NCBI RefSeq assembly: GCF_036016195.1
Contig: NZ_JAYWTM010000001.1
Location: forward strand, 248,001-312,000
Reading direction: 5' to 3'
Length of the DNA stretch: 64,000 nucleotides
From: Brenneria populi
GTDB taxonomy: Bacteria; Pseudomonadota; Gammaproteobacteria; Enterobacterales; Enterobacteriaceae
A model generated the notes under the pieces. It made no database searches, was not told the origin of the DNA, and worked only from the letters and a program-made list of their open reading frames with translations. Every line of letters begins with the position of its first letter. Position 1 is the first letter of the stretch. Positions 16,424 through 24,345 of the stretch are shown piece by piece. The translations under genes and the position numbers were made by a program.

Positions 16424-17326
16424 ATGAATATTCTTGATCTGGTGGGAAATACCCCGTTGCTTGCGCTTAATTATTTATCCGCAGCCACCTCAGACGTGGC
16501 TATTTTGGGCAAGGCGGAATTTATGAACCCCAGCGGTTCGGTAAAAGATCGGGCGGCGAAAGCGATGGTGTTGGATGGCATCGCCCGCGGCAAACTGACC
16601 AGAGAAAAAACCCTGGTCGACGCCACCAGCGGGAATACCGGCATTGCCTACGCCATGCTGGGCGCGGCGCTGAATTATAAGGTCAAACTCTTTATGCCGC
16701 AGAATACCAGCGCCGAGCGAAAACGGATTATCCGCAGCTATGGCGCCGAAATCGTGGAGACCGACGCGCTGGAGGGATCCGACGGCGCCTACCTGGCCGC
16801 GAAGGCGCTGGCGGCGTCCGACGAGGACGCGTACTTCTATCCGGATCAATACAACAACGACCTGAATCCGCAGATCCATTACGCCACCACCGGCGAGGAG
16901 ATCTGGCGCCAGAGCGACCGGCGCATAACCCACTTCGTTTCCAGCGTGGGCACCTCCGGCAGCTTTGTCGGCTGCGCCCGACGGCTCAAGCAGGAAAACG
17001 CCGCGATTAAAACCCTGATGGTGCAGCCCGCCTCGCCGTTTCACGGTATCGAGGGCACCAAACATATGGCGAGCAGCATCAAGCCGGGAATTTTGGATGA
17101 AAGCCTGCAGGACGGCGTGATTACCGTGACCACCGAAGAAGCCTACGCCGTGTCCCGACTGCTGGCCCGGCGCGAGGGCGTGTTCGTCGGCATCTCGTCC
17201 GGGGCGAATGTGGCGGCCGCGCAGCGGCTCGCCGCCACGCTGCCGGCGGGGTCGGTAATTGTCACATTGCTTTGCGATACTGGCTCGCGCTATGTATCCG
17301 ACACCTTTTGGGACGAGAAATCATGA
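16424..17326 (+). CDS. PLP-dependent cysteine synthase (CysM-like)
   Basis: This 300-residue fold-type II PLP enzyme joins a sulfur donor to an activated serine. The PLP lysine is K41 in 'NPSGSVKDRAA', the substrate loop is 'TSGNTG' (68-73), and the glycine-rich phosphate loop is 'SSVGTSGSFVG'. The gene is 149 bases after the acetyltransferase and overlaps the JAMM protease gene by 4 bases (ATGA). With a ThiS/MoaD-like carrier encoded next door, the physiological sulfur donor is probably a carrier thiocarboxylate, as for mycobacterial CysM with CysO, rather than free sulfide. That inference comes from context. Confidence 0.9.
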   Translation: MNILDLVGNTPLLALNYLSAATSDVAILGKAEFMNPSGSVKDRAAKAMVLDGIARGKLTREKTLVDATSGNTGIAYAMLGAALNYKVKLFMPQNTSAERKRIIRSYGAEIVETDALEGSDGAYLAAKALAASDEDAYFYPDQYNNDLNPQIHYATTGEEIWRQSDRRITHFVSSVGTSGSFVGCARRLKQENAAIKTLMVQPASPFHGIEGTKHMASSIKPGILDESLQDGVITVTTEEAYAVSRLLARREGVFVGISSGANVAAAQRLAATLPAGSVIVTLLCDTGSRYVSDTFWDEKS

Positions 17327-17748
17327 TAAGGCTAACCAAGGATATCGAACAGGCAATACGCAAAGAGGGTGAAAGAACCTATCCCAACGAGTGCTGCGGC
17401 GTGCTGCTGGGCGCCGGCGACGCGCAGGGCGTGACCGCCGTGGCGCGGATTCTGCCGATAGATAACGCCCGCGAGGAGGAGGAGCAGTATCACCGTTTCG
17501 TCATCACCGCGGACGATTTTTTGCGGGCGGAGGGTATCGCCCGGCGGCATGCGCTGGATGTGGTCGGTTTTTACCATTCGCATCCGGATCATCCCGCGGT
17601 GCCGTCGGAGTACGACCGCACGCACGCCCTGCCGTTTTATTCCTACATCATCGTTGCGGTCTCCGAGCGTGTTGCGGGGGCGTTTACCAGTTGGCGGCTC
17701 TCCGCCGACAGCAAACAGTTCTCTCAGGAAGACGTCGACATTATTTGA
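17323..17748 (+). CDS. JAMM/MPN metalloprotease (M67, Mec/QbsD-like)
   Basis: This 141-residue zinc peptidase of the JAMM family acts on ubiquitin-like sulfur carriers. The metal site is complete: E23 in 'NECCG', H85 and H87 in 'HSHP', and D98 of the S-x-x-D end. Known roles are releasing cysteine from CysO-cysteine (Mec) or trimming a C-terminal extension to expose diglycine (QbsD). The neighbouring carrier ends in GG-TQD, so trimming is needed here; cysteine release is also possible. The ATG start at 17323 overlaps the cysteine synthase stop. Confidence 0.9.
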   Translation: MIRLTKDIEQAIRKEGERTYPNECCGVLLGAGDAQGVTAVARILPIDNAREEEEQYHRFVITADDFLRAEGIARRHALDVVGFYHSHPDHPAVPSEYDRTHALPFYSYIIVAVSERVAGAFTSWRLSADSKQFSQEDVDII

Positions 17749-17779
17749 CCGTAATACCATCTATTTAAGGAGCGTACCT

Positions 17780-18064
17780 ATGTCCGTTACTTTACTGATC
17801 CCCACCGCGCTGCGCGCTTTTACCGACGGCCAGTCGAAAATCCAGCTGGAAGGGAATACCGTCGGCCAGTTAATCGAGGCGCTGGCGCAGCGCTATCCCG
17901 ATATCCGCCAGCATCTGTATGAGGAGGAGGGAGGATTGCGTTCGTTTATCAATCTGTACGTCAACGACAGCAATATCAAAAACACCGGCGGTCTGGATAC
18001 GCCGGTGAGCGCGGGCAACGAGGTTATTTTGGTGCCGGCCATCGCCGGCGGAACACAGGACTGA
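17780..18064 (+). CDS. MoaD/ThiS-like sulfur carrier protein with masked diglycine (CysO/QbsE-like)
   Basis: A 94-residue beta-grasp protein that carries sulfur as a C-terminal thiocarboxylate. The pattern 'LRAFTDGQSKIQLEG' and the ending 'VSAGNEVILVPAIAGG' are typical. Unlike mature carriers it does not end at GG (residues 90-91) but has three further residues, TQD. It is therefore a precursor that the JAMM protease encoded upstream must trim before the E1-like enzyme downstream can adenylate it. AAGGAG lies 8-9 bases before the ATG. Partners are the E1/rhodanese protein (activation), the cysteine synthase (acceptor) and probably the desulfurase (sulfur source). Confidence 0.9.
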   Translation: MSVTLLIPTALRAFTDGQSKIQLEGNTVGQLIEALAQRYPDIRQHLYEEEGGLRSFINLYVNDSNIKNTGGLDTPVSAGNEVILVPAIAGGTQD

Positions 18065-18069
18065 ACGGC

Positions 18070-19245
18070 ATGCAACTCGCAAGCATTATCCCCGATGAGC
18101 GTCTGACGGCGTTATCCAATGCGGAAATCGCCCGTTACAGCCGCCATCTGTTATTGCCGGAAATCGGCGTTGAGGGGCAGCGGCGCATCAAAAGCGCCCG
18201 CGTGCTGTTGGTGGGAACGGGCGGCCTGGGCGCGCCGCTGGCGTTATACCTGGCCGCCGCCGGGGTCGGCACCATCGGTCTGGTGGACTTCGATTTTGTC
18301 GAAGTGTCGAATTTACAGCGCCAGATTATTCACGGTACTAAAGATATTGACCGCCCCAAAGTGGCGTCGGCCAAGGATCGGATCAAATCCATTAATCCGG
18401 ATTGCCAGGTGGTGACCTACAACACGCAGCTAAACAGCAAAAACGCGCTGGATATCATCCGCGAATACGACGTGGTGGCGGACGGCACCGATAACTACCC
18501 CACGCGCTATTTGATCAACGATGCCTGCGTGCTATTGGGCAAGCCCAGCGTCTATGGCTCGATATTTCAGTTCGAAGGCCAGGCGAGCGTTTTTTACGCC
18601 GAACAGGGCCCGTGCTACCGCTGCCTGTATCCGGCGCCGCCGCCGCCCGGGCTGGTGCCTTCCTGCGCCGAGGGCGGCGTGATCGGCGTGCTGCCCGGCA
18701 TTATCGGCACCATCCAGGCGGCGGAGGTCATCAAGCTGATCGTCGGCGGCGCGGATAGCCTGGTCGGACGTCTGTTGCTGTTCGACGCTTGGCAGATGTC
18801 CCAGCGCGAATTAAAGCTGGAAAAAGATCCCGGCTGCCCGATCTGCGGCCGCCATCCGCAGATTACGCAATTAATTGACTACGAAGAGTTCTGCGGGCTT
18901 AAACCCTCGTCGGACGCGATTCCGGTGGAGAGCATCAGCGCGCCGGAGTTGAAGGCGCGGCTGGACGCCGGCGAGCCGCTGCAGCTCATTGATATCCGCG
19001 AGCCCCATGAGCGCGCCATCGTCAAGTTCCCCGGCGCGAAGGTGGTGCCGTTAGGCCAGATCGCCCGCAGGATTGAGGAGTTCGATCCGGCTATCGATGC
19101 GGTGTTTCTCTGCAAAATAGGGCAGCGCAGTATTTTCGCCATTCGGGCGTTGCAGCAGGCGGGCTATACGGGACGGCTGCTTAACCTGAAAGATGGCGTC
19201 AACGCCTGGGCCCGGGAGGTGGATACCAGTCTGCCGCAATATTGA
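18070..19245 (+). CDS. E1-like ThiF/MoeB activating enzyme with C-terminal rhodanese domain (MoeZ-like)
   Basis: This 391-residue two-domain enzyme adenylates the carrier C-terminus and sulfurates it. The ThiF domain (about 15-270) has the nucleotide loop GTGGLG (49-54), zinc cysteines C182/C185 and C256/C259, and candidate catalytic C199 in 'PSCAEGG'. The rhodanese domain (about 285-390) has the six-residue active loop CKIGQR with C348, which would hold the persulfide. It lies 5 bases after the carrier gene. The order carrier, E1-rhodanese, encapsulin, desulfurase suggests sulfur flow from desulfurase persulfide to rhodanese to carrier. Confidence 0.92.
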   Translation: MQLASIIPDERLTALSNAEIARYSRHLLLPEIGVEGQRRIKSARVLLVGTGGLGAPLALYLAAAGVGTIGLVDFDFVEVSNLQRQIIHGTKDIDRPKVASAKDRIKSINPDCQVVTYNTQLNSKNALDIIREYDVVADGTDNYPTRYLINDACVLLGKPSVYGSIFQFEGQASVFYAEQGPCYRCLYPAPPPPGLVPSCAEGGVIGVLPGIIGTIQAAEVIKLIVGGADSLVGRLLLFDAWQMSQRELKLEKDPGCPICGRHPQITQLIDYEEFCGLKPSSDAIPVESISAPELKARLDAGEPLQLIDIREPHERAIVKFPGAKVVPLGQIARRIEEFDPAIDAVFLCKIGQRSIFAIRALQQAGYTGRLLNLKDGVNAWAREVDTSLPQY

Positions 19246-19301
19246 AAGCGCTTTATTCGTGTACCAATCAAAATGTGTTCTGGATAATTTAAGGAATGAT
19301 C

Positions 19302-20249
19302 ATGGCAGATAAAAAACCAGTAATTAATGCGCTCGGGCGTGACGCGGCCTATCAGTTGGCCAACGTAACCAAAACGGCGCCGCAGTTCGGCGCGATTACG
19401 CCGCGTTGGATCACCCGCTTTCTGGAATCCAAAGGGCTGGAAGCCGGGATATACCGGGTTAATAAAGTCGTCGAAGGGGATACCCCGCTGGATGTGCTGT
19501 GCAGTCAGGATCCCTCGCAGATTGATATCCCCCAGGGTTATATCGAGTATGAAACCCGGCCGCGCGAGTATCAGCTCGACTCCATCTCCACCATCGTAAA
19601 CGTCGATACCCGGGTCGCCGATGTTTACAGCTCTCCCTTCGATCAGGCCAGCGAGCAGATCGCGCTGGCGATTGAGAGCCTGCGGGAGCGCCAGGAAAGC
19701 CAGCTGATCAATAATGACGATTACGGTCTGCTGAAGAACGTCGCGGATTCTCAACGCATTCAGACGCGCAAAGGGCGCCCGACGCCGGACGATCTCGATG
19801 AGCTGCTGAGCAAAGTGTGGAAGGAGCCGTCGTTCTTCCTGGCGCATCCGCGCGCCATCGCCGCCTTCCAACGCGAAGCGACGCGCCGCGGCGTACCGCC
19901 GGTAACGGCGACGATTAACGGCGGCGTGTTTATTCTGTGGCGCGGCATTCCGCTGATCCCGAGCGATAAACTGTTCGTCGACGGGTTAAAAAATCCCAAA
20001 GGCCAGAGCGGGAAAACCAATATTCTGCTGATTCGCTCCGGCGAAGCGAAGCGCGGGGTGCTGAGCCTGTATCAGTCCGGCCTGCCCAATGAGCAATCGC
20101 GGGGATTATCGGTGCGTTTTCGCGGCATTGATGACAATGGCGTCGCCTCTTATCTGCTTTCACTCTATTGCTCGGCCGCCATTCTGGCCGATGATGCCAT
20201 CGCGGTATTAGAAGATGTTGAAGTGGGTGAGTATTATGACTACGAATAA
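19302..20249 (+). CDS. Family 2A encapsulin shell protein (SrpI-like)
   Basis: This 315-residue HK97-fold protein is expected to self-assemble into a proteinaceous nanocompartment. Length, the N-terminal arm ('NALGRDAAYQLANVTKT'), the 'WITRFLESKGLEAGIYRVN' segment and the C-terminal 'GVASYLLSLYCSAAILADDA' match the SrpI group; there is no cyclic-nucleotide-binding insertion as in family 2B. The decisive context is that the next gene, overlapping by 14 bases, is a cysteine desulfurase with a long disordered N-terminus, the known cargo of family 2A shells. ATG 19302 is chosen over 19296 because AAGG is 7 bases before it. Pore residues cannot be assigned from sequence alone. Confidence 0.93.
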   Translation: MADKKPVINALGRDAAYQLANVTKTAPQFGAITPRWITRFLESKGLEAGIYRVNKVVEGDTPLDVLCSQDPSQIDIPQGYIEYETRPREYQLDSISTIVNVDTRVADVYSSPFDQASEQIALAIESLRERQESQLINNDDYGLLKNVADSQRIQTRKGRPTPDDLDELLSKVWKEPSFFLAHPRAIAAFQREATRRGVPPVTATINGGVFILWRGIPLIPSDKLFVDGLKNPKGQSGKTNILLIRSGEAKRGVLSLYQSGLPNEQSRGLSVRFRGIDDNGVASYLLSLYCSAAILADDAIAVLEDVEVGEYYDYE

Positions 20250-21747
20250 AACGCAGCGCCCGTTCGAGCCGGCTTCTGCGCCGTTTGCGGGCCATCTGCC
20301 CGACGGTCCGTCGGCGCATGACTATGGTTTGCCGGACGAGCGCGATCTGCATGCGCTGCTATCCGGCCGTTTCCCCGACGCGGCGCCGAGCCAGGCGTCG
20401 CCCTACGCGCCCAGAGTCGTGCCGCTGGGCCAGCCGGACCAGGCCGCGCCGCCGGTCAACGGCTATCTCCCGCCCCGGCCGCAGGCGGCGGATTTCTCGC
20501 CGCTGTCGCGGGTCGGGTCGGTTCCCGTGGAGCGGATCCGCGCCGACTTTCCCATTCTCTCCGAGCGGGTGGACGGGCATCCGCTGGTCTGGCTGGACAA
20601 TGCCGCCACCACCCACCGGCCGCAGCAGGTTATCGAACGTATCAGCTACTACTACGAGCATGAGAACTCGAATATCCATCGCGCGGCGCATACGCTGGCC
20701 GCGCGCTCGACCGACGCCTACGAGGCCGCGCGCGATAAGGTGGCGCGTTTTATCGGCGCGCCCGGCCCGGACAATATTGTGTTTGTGCGCGGAGCCACCG
20801 AGGGGCTGAATCTTATCGCGCACAGCTACGTAAAACCGCTACTGCAGCCTGGCGACGAGATAATCCTTACCCTGCTGGAGCACCACGCGAATATCGTGCC
20901 GTGGCAGCTGATTGCCCAGGAGACCGGAGCGGTTATCCGCGTAGCGCCGGTGGATGATCAGGGGCAGTTGATCCTCGCCGAATACGCCAGGCTGTTTAAC
21001 CGCAAAACCCGTTTCGTTTCGGCGACGCACGTTTCCAACGCGCTGGGGACCATTACGCCGGTGCAGGAGCTGGTGAGCATCGCGCACGGTTTCGGCGTGC
21101 CGATCGCCATCGACGGCGCCCAGTCCATTTCGCATATTCCGCTCAACGTGAGCGCGCTGGATGCGGACTTCTTCGTCTTTTCCGGCCACAAAGTGTTCGC
21201 GCCGACCGGCATCGGCGTGGTGTACGGCAAACAGGAGGCGCTGGAGCGGGCGCGGCCCTATCAGGGCGGCGGCAATATGATTGCGGACGTCACCTTCGAG
21301 CTGACGCAATACCAGAAGGCGCCGCACAAGTTTGAAGCGGGCACCGGCAACATCGCCGACGCGGTCGGGCTGGGGGCGGCGCTGGATTATGTGACGGCGT
21401 TAGGGATTGAGAATATCGCCCAATATGAGCACGCGCTGCTGGAGTACGGGATTGAGAAACTGGCGCAAATTCCCGGTCTACGCCTGATCGGCACCGCGCC
21501 GCACAAGACCAGCGTGCTCTCTTTCGTGCTGGAGGGGCACGCCAATGAGGCTGTCGGCCGTTATCTCAGCCAGTCGGGGATCGCGGTGCGCGCCGGGCAC
21601 CACTGCGCGCAGCCCATTTTGCGCCATCTCGGCTATGAAGGTACGGTGCGGCCCTCCATCGCGTTTTACAACACCCCGCAGGAGATCGATTTCCTGGCGG
21701 AGAAAATCGCGCGCCTGGCCGACGCGCCGGCTTCCGCCCTGCGCTGA
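20236..21747 (+). CDS. Cysteine desulfurase (SufS-type), family 2A encapsulin cargo
   Basis: This 503-residue PLP enzyme removes sulfur from cysteine as an enzyme-bound persulfide plus alanine. Residues 1 to about 97 are rich in Pro, Ala, Gly and Ser and look disordered; such N-terminal extensions direct cargo into family 2A shells. The catalytic core starts near 'VERIRADFPIL' (98-108). The PLP lysine is K319 in 'FSGHKV' and the persulfide cysteine is C457 in 'RAGHHCAQP', both typical of SufS. Ordinary SufS is about 405 residues, so the extension accounts for the extra length. A start at 20236 overlaps the shell gene by 14 bases, pointing to translational coupling. No SufE or other suf gene is nearby. 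Confidence 0.94.
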   Translation: MTTNKTQRPFEPASAPFAGHLPDGPSAHDYGLPDERDLHALLSGRFPDAAPSQASPYAPRVVPLGQPDQAAPPVNGYLPPRPQAADFSPLSRVGSVPVERIRADFPILSERVDGHPLVWLDNAATTHRPQQVIERISYYYEHENSNIHRAAHTLAARSTDAYEAARDKVARFIGAPGPDNIVFVRGATEGLNLIAHSYVKPLLQPGDEIILTLLEHHANIVPWQLIAQETGAVIRVAPVDDQGQLILAEYARLFNRKTRFVSATHVSNALGTITPVQELVSIAHGFGVPIAIDGAQSISHIPLNVSALDADFFVFSGHKVFAPTGIGVVYGKQEALERARPYQGGGNMIADVTFELTQYQKAPHKFEAGTGNIADAVGLGAALDYVTALGIENIAQYEHALLEYGIEKLAQIPGLRLIGTAPHKTSVLSFVLEGHANEAVGRYLSQSGIAVRAGHHCAQPILRHLGYEGTVRPSIAFYNTPQEIDFLAEKIARLADAPASALR

Positions 21748-22333
21748 GTAATAAACGTTATCCGTCTCGCGCATAATCAAAGCATAAAATTTTACTTCGT
21801 TTTTTTTGGCTATGCGCTTAACTGAGAGGAAATAAATCACATCGGCGAGCGAAATAGGGAGAAGAAAAAGATGGCGACTCACTGGCTTGCAAGAATATCG
21901 GGCTCATTACGCCGTCGGATAAATAAATTAGCGGCGATGCCGCTTAACGTATCGGTAACGGACGACTCCGGAATATCGGTGGTCATTCTCTCTATGGGAT
22001 ATATCTATGGTATCGAAACCGGCCATGTCTATCTGGTATCAACGCGGACGAAATAACCATTATCGTCGCTTGATTCGCCAGAGTTACTGGAATGAACTGT
22101 GCCCGTGTAATGCGTAAGCGGGCAATGTCACGCTAAGATAATTGATCTCATCTACTTGCGAAAATAACCAAACGGTCAGCCACGTTATGAATCGTTGTTG
22201 CAATCAATTACCGTCTTCACCATTTTTCACTGCTGATAAACATTAAATATTCTCGCGCAATACTCGCCTGCAAATCCTGTCGGTATTAATTAAGGATAAT
22301 GAGCAAAGAGATATTGCGCCAATAAGGAAATAT
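21748..22333. other. 586-base AT-rich region between the desulfurase and MetQ-like genes
   Basis: It holds the 3' end of the encapsulin operon and the promoter region of the metQ-like gene. Seen: a long inverted repeat GCGCATA/TATGCGC (21769-21775 and 21811-21817) around a T-rich loop; a possible 61-codon gene (21871-22056); and a weak hairpin TGCCCG/CGGGCA (22100-22124). AAGGAA precedes the metQ-like ATG. No MetJ box (AGACGTCT repeats) was found. Confidence 0.5.
21871..22056 (+). CDS. Possible small protein of unknown function
   Basis: A 61-codon ATG frame preceded by GGGAGAAG at a usable distance. The product would be basic at the N-terminus (LRRRINK) and hydrophobic toward the C-terminus ('ISVVILSMGYIYGI'). 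It sits 123 bases after the desulfurase gene on the same strand. No family is recognised, and AT-rich intergenic sequence can give such frames by chance. Confidence 0.3.
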   Translation: MATHWLARISGSLRRRINKLAAMPLNVSVTDDSGISVVILSMGYIYGIETGHVYLVSTRTK

Positions 22334-23170
22334 ATGAAAAGCATCAATACAAAACTATTCGGCAAGGGATGCGCGGCGGCGCTGCTGGCATTCGCGTTGA
22401 CGGCGCAGGCGGCCGATGTGGTGAAAATAGGCTCCACGGTCGGCGCGACATCCGATGCCGTGCTGGCGGTCGTCGATGAGGCGAAGGCGCAGGGCATCGA
22501 TGTGCGGCTGGTGGAATTTACCGACTGGACGCTGCCGAACGAAGCGCTGAATAACGGCGATATCGATCTGAATTTTTTCCAGCATGAGCCGTTCCTGCAA
22601 AACGCCATCAAAGAGCGGGGTTACAAGCTGCGGAATATCGGCTTCGGGCTGCTGCAGAATATCGGTATCTATTCGAACAAGATAACCAGCCTGAACGATG
22701 TGCCGGAGCGGGCGAAAGTCGGCGTGCCCAGCGACCCGGTGAATCAGGGGCGGGGACTGCTGCTGTTGCAGAAAGCCGGGCTGATTAAGCTGCGCAACGG
22801 CAACGCTACCGACGCGACGCTGAACGATATCAGCGAGAATCCGAAAAAGCTGCAATTTTTCGAGATCGAAGGACCGCAGTTGATTCGCTCGTTGCAGGAT
22901 CTGGATCTCTCCGTGGTTTGGCCCTCCTATTTCTTTAATGCCGGCACGCCGCAGAAAGCGAGCGAGGGGCTGCTGTACTCCGGGGTAAGCGATAGCTACT
23001 ACGCGATGAGCTTCACGGCGCGCAGCGATCGCGCCGCCGATCCGCTGTTGAAAAAATTCGTGGCGATCTATCAAAACTCTCCCGCCGTGCGCGAGACGAT
23101 AGCCAAACGTTTCAATCACGATCCCAATCTGTATGCGTTTCCCTGGCTGAAGGAAGGACAGCAGCGATGA
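22334..23170 (+). CDS. MetQ/NlpA-family substrate-binding protein
   Basis: The 278-residue periplasmic binding protein belongs to the NlpA/MetQ family, which captures methionine or other sulfur-containing amino acids. The signal peptide is about residues 1-26 ending LTAQA; the only cysteine there (C13, in GKGC) is not in a lipobox, so this appears to be a soluble periplasmic protein rather than the usual lipoprotein. Family motifs 'VEFTDWTLPNEALNNGDIDLNFFQH' (interrupted here into its recognisable parts 'VEFTDW', 'PNEAL', 'DLNFFQH') are clear. It is the first gene of an importer operon placed just after the cysteine/encapsulin operon. Confidence 0.9.
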   Translation: MKSINTKLFGKGCAAALLAFALTAQAADVVKIGSTVGATSDAVLAVVDEAKAQGIDVRLVEFTDWTLPNEALNNGDIDLNFFQHEPFLQNAIKERGYKLRNIGFGLLQNIGIYSNKITSLNDVPERAKVGVPSDPVNQGRGLLLLQKAGLIKLRNGNATDATLNDISENPKKLQFFEIEGPQLIRSLQDLDLSVVWPSYFFNAGTPQKASEGLLYSGVSDSYYAMSFTARSDRAADPLLKKFVAIYQNSPAVRETIAKRFNHDPNLYAFPWLKEGQQR

Positions 23171-24345
23171 GGCAGACGGCATCGGCGCTGAAAGCGCTGC
23201 CGGCCTTCCTGCGGGCCGCGGACGAACAGCCCGCCGACGCGGCGTTATTCGCGGCGCAGAGACGCGGCCGCGGCGCCGGTTCGGTGACGTTCGAGAATAT
23301 CTCCAGGGTTTACCGCTCGGCGCATGCCTCGGTTCACGCGTTGCAGGAGATCAGCCTGACGATTCCGTCAGGCGCTATTTTCGGCATCATCGGGCGCAGC
23401 GGGGCGGGTAAATCCACCCTGTTGCGCACCATCAATCGGCTGGAGCGGCCCACCGGCGGCAGAGTGCTGGTGGACGGCGTGGATATCGGCGGTCTGGGCG
23501 AGTCCGAGCTGGTCGATTTGCGCCGGCGCATCGGCATGATCTTTCAGCACTTCAATCTACTGTCGGCCAAAACGGTGTGGGAGAATATCGCGCTGCCGCT
23601 GAAGGTGTCGGGCGCGCCGAAGGAGAAAGTCGAGCGGCGCGTCGCCGAGCTTTTGGCGCTGGTGGGGCTACAGGACAAGCGCGACAGCTACCCAAGCCGG
23701 CTCTCCGGCGGGCAGAAACAGCGCGTGGGCATCGCCAGGGCGCTGGCCACCTCGCCGCAGATTTTACTGTGCGACGAGGCCACCTCGGCGCTGGATCCGG
23801 AAACGACGCAATCCATCCTGCAGCTGCTGCGCGATATCAATCGGCGTCTGGGCATCACCATTATCCTGATCACCCACGAAATGCGCGTTATCCGCGCCAT
23901 CGCCGATCGGGTGCTGGTTCTGGAACAGGGACGCATCGCGGAGACGGGGGAGGTTTGGCGAGTTTTCGGTTCGCCGCGGCATGAAGCGACGCGGGCGCTG
24001 CTGGCGCCGCTGCAGTACGGTTTGCCGGATGATTTGCAAAACCGCCTGCAACCCCGGCCATCGGCGAACGCCGCGGCCTGCGAACGGATTTTGCAGCTGT
24101 CATACACCGGCGAGGGCGGGCTGGAGCCGGACTGTTCGCGCATCGCCCAGGCGTTGCAGGCCCCGGTTCGCCTGATACACGGCGGCATGGACCGCATTCA
24201 GGGCCATGCGCACGGCCGGCTGCTGCTGGCGGTGCGCGCCGATGTGCGGCTGCCCGATTTAATTTCTCTTACGCACGGGCCGCAGGCCGTTGCGCATCAG
24301 ATTGAGGTGATCGGCTATGTCCCTATCGCTGACTATTCCGTTTGA
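23167..24345 (+). CDS. MetN-like methionine/amino-acid ABC transporter ATPase
   Basis: The 392-residue ATPase has Walker A GRSGAGKST (about 75-83), Q-loop 'IFQHFNLL', signature LSGGQKQR (about 178) and Walker B 'ILLCDEATSALD'. The C-terminal NIL regulatory domain (about 300-385), which binds methionine in MetN, is present. An N-terminal extension of about 39 residues is unusual; a GTG at 23284 would remove it, but the ATGA overlap with the binding-protein gene and an AGGA upstream favour 23167. It energises the permease encoded by the next, overlapping gene. Confidence 0.9.
   Translation: MRQTASALKALPAFLRAADEQPADAALFAAQRRGRGAGSVTFENISRVYRSAHASVHALQEISLTIPSGAIFGIIGRSGAGKSTLLRTINRLERPTGGRVLVDGVDIGGLGESELVDLRRRIGMIFQHFNLLSAKTVWENIALPLKVSGAPKEKVERRVAELLALVGLQDKRDSYPSRLSGGQKQRVGIARALATSPQILLCDEATSALDPETTQSILQLLRDINRRLGITIILITHEMRVIRAIADRVLVLEQGRIAETGEVWRVFGSPRHEATRALLAPLQYGLPDDLQNRLQPRPSANAAACERILQLSYTGEGGLEPDCSRIAQALQAPVRLIHGGMDRIQGHAHGRLLLAVRADVRLPDLISLTHGPQAVAHQIEVIGYVPIADYSV

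Noticed and set aside
20236..21747. Assignment as the ordinary SufS of a suf operon
   Set aside because: No sufABCDE genes are present, the N-terminus is about 97 residues longer, and the gene overlaps an encapsulin shell gene.
22057..22333. MetJ box or SAM-type riboswitch upstream of the metQ-like gene
   Set aside because: No tandem AGACGTCT-like sites and no conserved riboswitch core could be recognised.
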